A stretch of DNA of 64,000 nt from Lucinisca nassula (lineage: Eukaryota > Mollusca > Bivalvia > Lucinida > Lucinidae): assembly GCA_963580285.1 (NCBI GenBank), contig OY757019.1:60904587-60968586 (forward strand), given 5' to 3'. Positions within the stretch are counted from its first letter, which is position 1, and the number at the start of each line of letters is the position of its first letter. This document shows positions 54,065 to 63,089 of the stretch, piece after piece. Below the pieces are notes generated by a model that did not search any database, was not told the origin of the DNA, and was given only the letters and a program-made list of their open reading frames with translations. Made by a program: the position numbers and the translations under genes.

Positions 54065-54600
54065 ATAAAGTAGAAGTAAAACAAAGATCAGGAATTGATA
54101 CAATTAACTTACTCCACCCATAAAAGACACCAAAGGGAAAGAAATACAAACATTAAGCGACCAGACCATAATGGAAACCTAAACAAAGGAAGGCCATAAG
54201 GACAGTTACTTTCCCACAAAATGGCCATATGACCATCCAAATTTAAAAGACACGAGTGATACACACAGTAAGTAACAAACAACAACATAAATAAATCGCC
54301 ACAGAAGAGCCGCCTTGGAACGGTCAGTGGAAGATTTCCACTGGGGGGCTTAAATCGATTTTACGTGGCCACAGTCCTCGCCCTTACTTCCGTCGCGATT
54401 TAGACAAATAGTTTGTTCAGTCCGCATGAAGGCCTCCTAACTCATCAGTGCAACATCTCCGTGAACACAAAAATCAAAGAACCACAGAGGTGAGACAACG
54501 GTGAGGACTCGACAGCAAGAAACAACTGAAATGCTGGAGCAAAAGAAAACCAACAGTTAGACTCCGATGAGCCCGACCAGAGACAGAGCATCAGGCATTC
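54065..54600 (-). mobile_element. PLE-1 3' region copy
   Basis: Starts TAAAGTAGAAGTAAAACAAA GATCAGG after a (TA)n run, passes CCACTGGGGGGC (6 G) and TACTTCCGTCGCGATTTAG, and ends at GAGACAGAGCATCAGGCA. No RT C-terminus is present; truncated at the 5' side. Confidence 0.8.
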
Positions 54601-54624
54601 TTGATGATACTTCTTGTGTATTAA

Positions 54625-54722
54625 TTTCGCTTAATGTTTGTGTTTCTTTCCCTTAGGTGTCTTTGATGGGTGGAGTAAGTTAATTGTATCGATTCCTGAT
54701 CTTTGTTTTACTTCTACTTTGA
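54625..54722 (+). mobile_element. PLE-1 3' end fragment, opposite orientation
   Basis: GTTTGTGTTTCTTTCCCTTA GGTGTC to GTTTTACTTCTACTTTGAT. It faces the preceding copy tail to tail across 25 bp. 54725-55185 has no recognised feature besides G- and A-tracts. Confidence 0.75.
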
Positions 54723-55186
54723 TACGTTTAGAAATTATACGCAACAGTAAGATATTTATTTAAGAAATGACTGAGCATAAACGGTCAATATAAGTTGACT
54801 ATATTAAATTCACACCAATTTAAACACCCAGTCGTTTTTTATTAGAAAAAAAAAATCGCAATGGAAATATCGACTGCTGTAATCGCTAGACTATGAGCTT
54901 CGGACATTGTTTTCTGGCGCCTGTAACCATGCATGCTGTTTTGTTGAAACAAAGCTGTATCCTGTTATATTACATCTTTGCTGCTATTTTATGTCATTTT
55001 GGGGGGGAATAAAAATGATATTTTCCTCCAGGGAAAATATTCCTTTCAGGCGGGGATATATTTCCTTTCGAACGTCAATATGCACTATGACGCGCAAAAA
55101 TCGGGACAGATTACGTCACGTCACAGCGCTAATTACGTAGGTTTTAGACGTTAGAAAGTAAAAAAACGGCCGATTTAATAAATGTA

Positions 55187-55345
55187 ATATACACATTAAT
55201 ACATCTTTAGTTTTGAATACTGGAAATATTTCCCTCGTAACTTGCCAATCTTGTAAACAAACTCATGCATTAGCACTCGTTTGTTTACTTGATTTGCAAG
55301 TCTCTTGGGAAAATATTTCCCTTATTTAAAACTAAACATGTATTA
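55187..55345. mobile_element. Palindromic MITE, ~159 bp
   Basis: ATTAATACATCTTTAGTTTT ... GGAAATATTTCCCTCG ... AAACAAAC pairs with GTTTGTTTAC ... GGGAAAATATTTCCC ... AAAACTAAACATGTATTAAT. A second GGAAAATATTCC-type palindrome lies upstream at about 55020-55075. Confidence 0.75.
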
Positions 55346-55420
55346 ATCTCTATATGTTTAACACATTGTATATCGAAGTGTATCAGTAATCTGAAGGTAT
55401 TTTTCGTATATGTATATTTT

Positions 55421-55707
55421 GTTTGATTTGATGTTTAACGTCCCCGTCAACACTATATAGGTCATATTGGAGACGTTGCTTCCAATTTTTATGGGACTTT
55501 TACCTGACATTGAGATGAAATGACATCTCAAGCCCTGTCGCCCAATGAAACCAATAGGGTTTATAAACATGGACGGTCCAACTCGCACCGCTTTGCCTGG
55601 GCAGGCCTAGATCCTCTAAGCAGTTTACCAGTACTCATGTGCGGTCGGATTCAGCTCTGTGTGGAAGCATCGTGCAGCCCATTTATTTCTTCCAGCCCCG
55701 ATGGGCT
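55421..55707 (-). mobile_element. SINE-B copy, full length
   Basis: GTTTGATTTGATGTTTAACG TCCCCGTC through GACATCTCAAGCCCTGTCGC to TTCCAGCCCCGATGGGCT. Overlapping frames (55358-55851) are chance frames. 55710-56058 holds no recognised feature. Confidence 0.87.
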
Positions 55708-56058
55708 CATATATGTATATGAAAAGCATACAAACCAGGTCAGCGGTATTTCAGGGAGTATGATTAATAATCGATCAAAATTGGATAAGGTTTGACCTAG
55801 GATCGAGACCTGTGGAAATCCAGATTTACTCGGACCATGTTTGAGATACAATTATATTTGTTAGCTGTTGCTCGCTGGCGGCTCGATAAATAGGAATTTG
55901 TATATTTATGTTATTTCAAGAAACGTGGCGTAAATAAAACGCTTTTCGGAAGTCAACAAAGAGTGTTCCAACAACATCGCCTTCTATCAGCTTGACCAAT
56001 TCAGTTTGACAAGAGTCTTATAGTCTAAAAACAGACTTTGTGTAGATTATATTTTCTT

Positions 56059-56245
56059 AGTAAAGATTACATCATAGTTTAGATTATATTTTCTTGTTCT
56101 TTGGGATCATTGATTCCATTGTGGAATTTTGAAAATATCTGAGAGTCACTGATGAGGCCTAATTGGCCGAAACTAGCTAGTCTGGCCCAGAAAACATGTA
56201 CACTCCATATTTTTCTGTGGTGTATTCCTTGCTTCCAAAGGATAA
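56059..56245 (+). mobile_element. HHR-family repeat with hammerhead
   Basis: TTAGATTATATTTTCTTGTT CTTTGGGATCATTGATTCCA precedes the ribozyme, and TGGTGTATTCCTTGCTTCCA AAGGATAA follows. Both flanks are shared with the non-hammerhead variants at 46.9 and 53.6 kb. It lies head-on to the LINE RT remnant at 56251. Confidence 0.78.
56143..56188 (+). ncRNA. Hammerhead ribozyme 3
   Basis: CTGATGA at 56149-56155. Stem II is GGCC-TAATT-GGCC (4 bp). GAAA at 56169-56172. Stem III is the palindrome CTAGCTAG, then TC, so cleavage is predicted after C56182. Stem I GAGTCA/TGGCCC has one G-U and one mismatch, so activity may be weaker than at 23 kb. Confidence 0.8.
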
Positions 56246-56250
56246 CCCTT

Positions 56251-56685
56251 TTATAGAACAAATTTACATACGTGCATGAGTTTATTCATTTTGATATCAA
56301 AGTATGCGATGAATAATATGTTGTAGTTGTTTTTTCCAATACTTTTGGAGACGGTAGGCAAAATTGATATTGGCCTATTATTTGAAGGATCAAATTTAGT
56401 GCCACCTTTACAAATAGGATAAACTTTCACAAGTTTAAGCTTGGAGGTGAATTCCAAACTGCTATTTATAAGCATGACTACCGATGAAGATAGGATGTAG
56501 CTAACCATTTTAAGGAATCTTGGCACTGGTCCATCTATTCCAGTTGGTTTCGACGAGAAGAGTTTGGTGACAAATGTTGATACTCCCTCACAGGTAATGG
56601 GCGGGATGTGGAAGCGTTTTCCGGAATTTAAGTGATGGTTATTAATTTCAGAACCTGGTAGATTACAAGGCTGCTCTTTCAGCAT
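56251..56685 (-). pseudogene. LINE reverse transcriptase fragment
   Basis: A 144-codon minus-strand frame. Residues about 45-110 read SSKPTGIDGPVPRFLKMVSY, then LKLVKVYPICKGGTKFDPSN NRPISILPTVSKSIGK. This matches the N-terminal fingers of CR1/L2/Jockey-type reverse transcriptases (G-I-P-x-R-F-L-K ... W-K-x-A-x-V-x-P-I-F-K-G-G ... N-Y-R-P-I-S-I-L-P-x-x-S-K). The catalytic palm (FADD box) is missing: after SKSIGK the sequence becomes unrelated and ends in a stop. It is a truncated copy, not functional. The adjoining hammerhead repeat is on the opposite strand, and I see no sign that they form one element. Confidence 0.85.
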
Positions 56686-56927
56686 TTATTCAGTCTGGCA
56701 GCAACATTTTAAGTCTTTATAACCGTTCTGTGGTTTATTGTCTGCTCACCTGGGAGAGTATAAGGTGTAGCAATTGTATCATCACTGTCTACGCTTCCAG
56801 ATAGATTTAGTTACTTTTGAAATTGTGACACATTCTGGGACATATTTCCGTTAAGCGGACCGTATAAGCTTTTTGTTTAATTGCCTAGCAGTTTGCAATC
56901 TGTCCATTGTTCTAGAGGTTTACTTTT

Positions 56928-57400
56928 GTAACGTTTATTGATAAATACCGTTTCTACAGCCTTGCTGTACGAGCCGGCTCTTTCGTTGACGCGGGTAGAG
57001 TGGTTGGATTTTCCTCGAAGTTAAGCAACGGGTATCGCAGTTAGTACGTGGATTGGTGACCGCGTTGCTTGACTTCGTGGACGACCCTTCCTACCCTACA
57101 TTGATGGCAGCGCTGGGATGGAAACAGTGTCGTTGGTATGTTTCACAGTCTCCGCCCTCGTGTTCTCCTAATGAGGCATGTGTGACTTCAGTGTGAAGTC
57201 AAGAGATGAGGGGGAGAAATGTAACGGTTATCGATAAATATCATTTCTACAGCCTTGCTGTAGGAGCCGGCTCTTTTGGCAACGCGGGTAGAGTGGTTGG
57301 CTTTTTCACGAAGTTCAGCGACGGGTACCGCGGTTAGTATGTGGATGGGTGACCGCGTTGCTTGACCTCATGGACGACCGGCCTACGCTGCACTTTTATA
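56928..57400 (+). mobile_element. Two tandem 5S rRNA-like units (SINE3-like)
   Basis: Two units offset by about 291 bp start TGTAACGTTTATTGATAAAT A and share TTTCTACAGCCTTGCTGTA and GAGCCGGCTCTTT. Each contains a 5S-like stretch: GAAGTTAAGCAACG at 57017 and GTTAGTACGTGGATTGGTGA CCGC (first); GAAGTTCAGCGACG at 57310 and GTTAGTATGTGGATGGGTGA CCGC (second). These correspond to the A box, intermediate element and C box of the 5S internal promoter. The rest of 5S rRNA is absent, so they are 5S-derived repeats, not rRNA genes. Confidence 0.65.
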
Positions 57401-57689
57401 GGTTTTGCATTTGTGTGATTTCTGGTTTTAACCATTTTGGTAAACGTTTGTATTAAGTTAAGCCGTTTTGAATTTACAGGGGCGTGATAATTCTAGCCAT
57501 TCACAATTGAGTGTTTACCAATTAAACTGCGCATGCGCGATCATAACCTGGATGCTTAATCTGTCCCAGACGTTTGATCAGTAAAACATTGGGGCTTGAT
57601 TCACGAACCCTCTGAGCGAGTGTTAAAAATTTGGAAGTATCGCATTAAAATCAGTTTTCAAATCGGATTCTAACTATTGGTTTTCTTTT

Positions 57690-58340
57690 GCTCCAGCATT
57701 TTAGTGGCTCTTGCTGTCGAGTCCTCATCATTGTTCTATCTCTGTAGTGCTTTGATTTTTGTGTTCTTGGAGATGTTGCACACTGATGAGTTAGGAGGCC
57801 TTCATTCGGATTGAACAAATTATTTGTCTAAATTGAGACGGAAGTAATGGCGAGGATTGCGGCCGCGTAAGATTGATTTAAGACCCCCCCCCCTCCCCCA
57901 GTGGAACTCGTGACAATGACCATACCAAGGCGGTTCGTCTGTCGCGTTTTATTTTTGTTATGATTTTTCTTTGAGTGTGTATCGCTTATATTTTTGTTGT
58001 TGTTGTTTTGGATAGCCAATTGGCCAATTTAGTGGGAAAGTGACTGTCCTTTTGGCTTTCCGCTATTGGTGTTTCCATTAGGGTCTAGTTATTTCATGTT
58101 TATGTTTCTTTCCCTTTGGTGTCCCTGATGGGGGCTGCGGGTTTATTGTATCGATTCCTGATCGGCCGCGTAAAATGTAAAATCGATTTAAGCCCCATCC
58201 CCAAACCCCACCCCACCCCAACAGTGAAATGCTATTCATTGACCGTTCCAAGGCCGTTCTTCTGTCGCGGCGGTTTATTGTTGTTATGGTTTGTCTTTGA
58301 ATGTGTGATGTGTGTATCGCTGATATTTTTTTGTTTTGGA
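57690..58340 (+). mobile_element. PLE-1 3' region, two partial copies in series
   Basis: First copy 57690-58165: TCTTGCTGTCGAGTCCTCAT, GATGAGTTAGGAGGCCTTCA TT, CCCCCCCCCTCCCCCAGTGG A and TTTCCCTTTGGTGTCC to ATCGATTCCTGATC. At 58165 a second, internal copy starts (GGCCGCGTAAAATG, ATCGATTTAAGCCCC) and runs to about 58340. 57401-57689 and 58341-58879 hold nothing else recognised. Confidence 0.75.
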
Positions 58341-58879
58341 TAGAATGAGTAGTTGGTGGTGTTAAGTAAAGGATGAATTTTGTGTCAGTATATGGAGAAA
58401 TAAGGGGACTTATCCTTTAAATATCATCAACTACCCACCTTATATGGAGTTACTTGGAAGCATGTCGAATATATTGCCAAATAGTGACACAATATCTTTC
58501 ATTATGTTTCAATTTTACATGAAAACAAGCAGCAGACAGATCTTGATTATAGTAAACTTGGCTATATCAATGAAAGAGTTTTAGATGCGTGTTCTAAAAG
58601 GACACGTACCGACAAAGACATATGTGCACCACCAAAACAGGACCGTATATTTCAGGGTGAGTCAACAGCAACATTTAGAACAGGGCCTCAAGTGTAGATG
58701 AAGTACAAACACATGGTGAAAACGTAAAGAAATAAAAGATAAAAACCAAGGATAAACACTTCAAATCATGAAGGAGAAAGTGTATGAAAAAATAAAGCTA
58801 AAGCCTTCCATTTCTGTGTTGAGGACATTCTTAAAACTGATGAAATTGTTCATCAGTTTTAGAATCATCTTGCAAATGG

Positions 58880-59010
58880 AGTTCTACTTAAGCCGTTGCT
58901 AGAAGGCGTGGCCGGTGTTGCACATTTCAGTACTCGTAATGAACAGACTCAATAAAACCGAAGGGTCTACCTATTCAGAACTTATTTATTGTGGTTTGCC
59001 TAATCTGACA
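58880..59010 (+). mobile_element. HHR-family repeat, variant without hammerhead, fragment
   Basis: TAGAAGGCGTGGCCGGTGTT GCACATTTCAGTACT, then AATGAACAGACTCAATAAAA CCGA, then ATTCAGAACTTATTTATTGT GG. Complementary to 46.84-46.98 kb. Confidence 0.68.
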
Positions 59011-59339
59011 ACCTTTGAGACTCTCTTTGAATATCTGAAGAAACAAAAGCAGCAGGCCTGAACTTATGGAGAGTAAAATACATCAGAGGGTCGAGGAAAG
59101 TATCGAGGCCGCGTACTGAATATTAAAAAAAAATAACCAATAAAATGAAAAAGCAAATCAGCGAAACCGAGCCAAAATGTGTTCATCGGAAGGCCGGTGT
59201 AAAGGCCGTCTTCCTTGAATCTCTCTTGTTCTCGTCCCTAGAACAGGTAGTTCAGAGCTACAACTGGTCTCATCAATCCTCTTAGAACACACAAAGAGAA
59301 GCTTTACCATAATATGAACAAGGTCGTGAAATGAACTCT

Positions 59340-60960
59340 CCCATAAACCCCACTTTATATAAAGACAAGATGCCTATGGGCCACAATGCTCACCAGCGCT
59401 CAGGGGCCCACTGCCCATTGGCAGCAATGAATTTTAATTAACCGTTGAAGCCCTGCACCCAAGAATGCTACAAATAAAATTTGGACCCAGTCAGCCTAGT
59501 GGTTTCAGAGGTCTGATGTCGCTTGAATGTGTTGTTCCAGGACAACAGATGACAAGTGACAATTTCCCATCTGTGACAACAAATAGGCCAAAAAGAACAT
59601 TATTAAAGGAACATTTCTATGAAAGTTTGACAAAATATCTTGAAAGGCATTAATGTCAATTTTCAATTCTCCCGATTATAAGTCAATGGAAAGCACCCAT
59701 GTGGAGTGTTTTATAAAGTAGAGAGGGTGGGGCATGGACCCGATGTAGCCCTGATTGGTGTCACTAGATGCGTCTTATCAAAAGGAAAGAGACATATATG
59801 GTTTAGCGGTGGGGATATGTATGGTTCCTGAGATGTAAGGCATTTTAAGCTATGGTGGGATTCGGGCATGGTAGATCCCAGAAAAGCCAAGATTATTGTC
59901 AATGAATATGTCGTATCATAAGGACCAAGAATATTATATGGTTTAGGGGTGGGGATCTGAATGGTTTCTGAAACAAATGGCATTTTATGAAGTGGAGGGA
60001 TCGGGGCATGTCCGAGGCCCCCCGGGTTGGTGTCACTGAATCCGTCTTATCATAAGGAACAATAATATACATGTATATGGTTTAGGGGTGGGGATCTGAA
60101 TGGTTTCTGAGATAAATGGCATTTTATGAAGTGGAGGGGGCGGAAAATGTCCCCGGCCCACCCCAGGGGACCACCAGGCTGGTGTGACTGATTGCATCTT
60201 ATCATAAGCAACTAGAATATATATGGTTAAGGGGTGGGGATCTGTAAGGTTTATGAGATATAAGGCATTTTAAGAAGTGGGGGGGTAGTGCATGGCCCCG
60301 GCACAGCCTAGCGGACCACCTGGTTGAAGAAAAGCATATGGCTGAGAGAAGTTTAATCAAGATACATTTCTATCTAAGTTTTGTCAAATATCTGCAATGA
60401 CTTGGCAGTAAATGCCATTTTTCAGTTTTCCCCATTATAAGTCAATTGAAACTCTAAGTTGCCATAGCAAAATAAACTAAAAGGTCAAATTTCATAAAAA
60501 TAACACAAAACCTGTTGAAGAAAATATGGTGAATATTTCCCTAAAGTCTCAGTCTCCTAGAGCGTATGGTTTCTTAGGAGATGATTTCTATGTATTTTTT
60601 TTTTCTTTTTTTTTTGATTTTGGTTTCCATGGCAACCAATAAAATTAAGCAGTAGGCCTAAAATCATAGCCTAAAATCATATGGCAAATAGTAAATTGCC
60701 TATGGAACATTTCTATGAAAGTTTTGTGAAAATATCTGCAGAGGCCTGGCAATAAATGCCATTTTTCAATTTTCCCCATTAAAAGTCTATGGAAACTACA
60801 AGTAATGAGCCAATTTTCATAAAAAAACACAAACTTTCAATCCCCTAGCCCAAGGATGCTAAAGATAAAATTTGGGCCCAATCGGCCCAGTGGCCGAAGA
60901 GGAGATGTGTTGACACCAGACGACATACGACGACGACGGACAAGAGCCTATCCTATAAGC
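59340..60960 (-). repeat. Pearl-like tandem core array 10
   Basis: Left and right blocks share ACATTTCTATGAAAGTTTTG, AATGCCATTTTTCA and TAAAATTTGGGCCCAATCGG. Between them are about four units of 150-175 bp with ATATGGTTTAGGGGTGGGGA TCTGAATGGTTTCTGAGATA and GGCATTTTATGAAGTGGAGG. It ends in ACGACGACGGACAAGAGCC. A MITE-1 scrap (CCCCACTTTATATAAAGAC) lies at its left edge. The frames here are repeat artefacts. Confidence 0.72.
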
Positions 60961-60989
60961 TCCCTCGGAGCCTTCGGCTCCGTATATAT

Positions 60990-61095
60990 CATTTTTCTTA
61001 TTTCTGCTCCAATACATAAGTTGTGGGTACTCGCTAGATTAGCCTCAATTAGGCGTTTCTAACGAGCACCCAGAACCTAGGTTTGTAGTATACAT
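60990..61095. mobile_element. MITE-1 palindrome, diverged
   Basis: TTTTTCTTATTTCTGCTCC, AAGTTGTGGGTACTCGCTAG ATTAGCCTC and the partner GAGGCTAATCTAGC-like/GCGTTTCTAACGAGCACCC. The outer part is missing. Confidence 0.7.
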
Positions 61096-61209
61096 GTACA
61101 TAAGAACAATATTACGGATTTTCATCAAAAAGTAGCCATTTTGTAGATGTGAAAAATACACTTTGTCGACGGGTGTTGCAGTTTTGCAAAGATTTGTTAT
61201 TGTCATTAA

Positions 61210-61418
61210 CCCATATATGAAAATGGAATCTTTCACCTAGTAGGTTTGAAGTGGTCCATATCCACTTATGGGGGTTGCAGGTTTGTTTTTGTTCGTAGCA
61301 AATTTTACAAAACTGAATGTTCATTAAGCAAACAGTGCAGGCCCTGGTTCTGCGGCGTCAGATCTGGGACTGCACTGTTTGCCAACGTCATACAAAAGGG
61401 CCGCTAGGCATATATGGG
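61210..61418. mobile_element. MITE-2 copy, perfect ends and TTAA target
   Basis: CATTAACCCATATATG (61204-61219) is exactly complementary to 61409-61424. TTAA lies on each side, and the element starts CCCATATATG. The core is CAAACAGTGCAGGCC ... GACTGCACTGTTTG. The cleanest evidence for piggyBac-type insertion in this family. Confidence 0.85.
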
Positions 61419-61429
61419 TTAATGGCAGA

Positions 61430-62553
61430 CGAACTATTATTATTATGATTATTATCAAACATTAAACCAGAAATTAAAAAAGTAATGCTGAAGATAAACT
61501 TCATCGTCATACTAAAAATATTTCACTGGCAAATTTATTTCAGACAAATGGCTTATTTGATATTCGCTAACATTTGTAAAAACCCTATAGCAGTAACACA
61601 CTTTTAATGACAAAAACAATGTAGAGATAATCTGTCATTTATGCTTTTCATTATGAAATAAGCGTTTTCATGACTAACAAGCCCGCACCTGGTAAAATTT
61701 GTGATGACAAAACCGCAGTGTCAGGTTATTTAACATTTATGACAGCAAAAACTACTGGCATGTGAAATATGATTTGTCAATTATAGCCTTTTTTTCAGCT
61801 TGATTCTGGCAGAGACGGTTTTCGACGGAAGCTTGAATAATTACCAGAGAAGAATTTTATTTCCAAATATATGCTTAAAGTCTAAAAATAATGAATACTC
61901 TGGTGCACTTGGGATTTGGAATAATTTCTGGCTTTTAGTATGCGTAATAAAGCAATTAATAAAAGTGCTTTTATTTTAATTTCGATAATAATTTTCATTT
62001 TAACACCTCGGCTATGCAAGCCATCAACGTGAATTTTGCGATCTATGCACAATTGAAAAATGAGGAAAGTGCAATTCAAGGCAACTTTAATATTTCATCT
62101 TGTTCATTAAAGATATGTACGACGTTTGCTGCTTATTACATGCGTTACATGGTAACACAGAGCAAAACATCATGAATTGATCATTAGAAATCAGAAACAG
62201 TCGTTGTTGCTAACCTGCGATGTCTACAAAATGTGTTCCAAGTCGTAACAGTAACTTATCTGTTTAAATCTAATGTCACTTTTCTATATTTGTATATAAG
62301 ACGAAGTCTCAGGAGGCAGCATATTGATCTTTGCAAGATGAAATCAATGTTTGTATGGATGTATGATATTGTTTTTAAGGTAACGGGGCACTAGAAGCAC
62401 ATTGGGGCTACCCAATTGATGTCTGTAATGCCAACGCTAACCCTTATCCTGCTAAAAAGGTTAAGCCACACCCATTCGTGACTATTCACCAATCAAATCA
62501 CTCGATATAATGCATTCGTTCAATTCACAAAGTGCGTGACAGTCGGTCCCCGC
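61430..62553. other. No gene recognised
   Basis: AT-rich, with no long frame or known repeat apart from a short ATT run at about 61436-61455. Confidence 0.5.
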
Positions 62554-62554
62554 T

Positions 62555-63018
62555 CATCGGGGCTAGAAGAAATAGTTGTGCTGCATGATGCTCCCAGGCA
62601 GAGCTGAAACCGACCTCACACACTGTACTGGTAAACCACTTAGAGCAACTACGCCTGCCCAGGCAAAGCTGTGCGGGTCGGGCCGTCTATGCTTATAAAC
62701 ACTGTAAGTTTCATTTGGTGGTTTTTGTTTGTTTGATTTGAGGTTTAAAGTCCCCGTCAACACTGTAAGGGTCATTTTGGCGACGTCGCTTCCAATTTTG
62801 TGGGACTTTTACCTGACATTGAGATGAAATGACATCTCAAGTCATGCCAATAGGGTTTATAAGCATGGACGGTCCGACTCGCACCGCGTTACCTGGGCAG
62901 GCTTATATCCACTAAGCGGTTTACCAGTACTCGTGTGCGGGTCGGTTTCAGCTCTGCGTGGAAGCATCATGCAGACAATACAATGTTGACGGGGACTTTG
63001 AACCTCAAATCAAACAAA
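62555..63018. mobile_element. Palindromic SINE-B composite
   Basis: 62555-62722 is the head half of a plus-strand SINE-B. 62725-62975 is a nearly complete minus-strand SINE-B. 62976-63018 is a plus-strand SINE-B tail (AATGTTGACGGGGACTTTGA ACCTC). One copy seems to have landed inside another in opposite orientation, with loss of the middle. Confidence 0.75.
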
Positions 63019-63019
63019 T

Positions 63020-63085
63020 ATACTGCATGACAGTGTAGATACTCATCAGATGACTTCTGATTTAGATCTACACTGGTTGCCAAAG
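63020..63085. mobile_element. MITE-2 core palindrome, diverged
   Basis: CAGTGTAGATACTCATCAGA TG pairs with ATCTACACTG...; TTAA ends are not visible. Confidence 0.5.
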
Positions 63086-63089
63086 TAGG

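Noticed and set aside
56970..57110. Functional 5S rRNA gene
   Set aside because: Only the internal promoter-like third matches. The 5' and 3' parts of 5S rRNA are absent and no T-run terminator is placed correctly.
57784..57810. CTGATGAG in PLE-1 tails (also minus strand near 46.15 and 54.44 kb)
   Set aside because: No GAAA follows at a suitable distance and no stem II forms; this is part of the ordinary PLE-1 tail.
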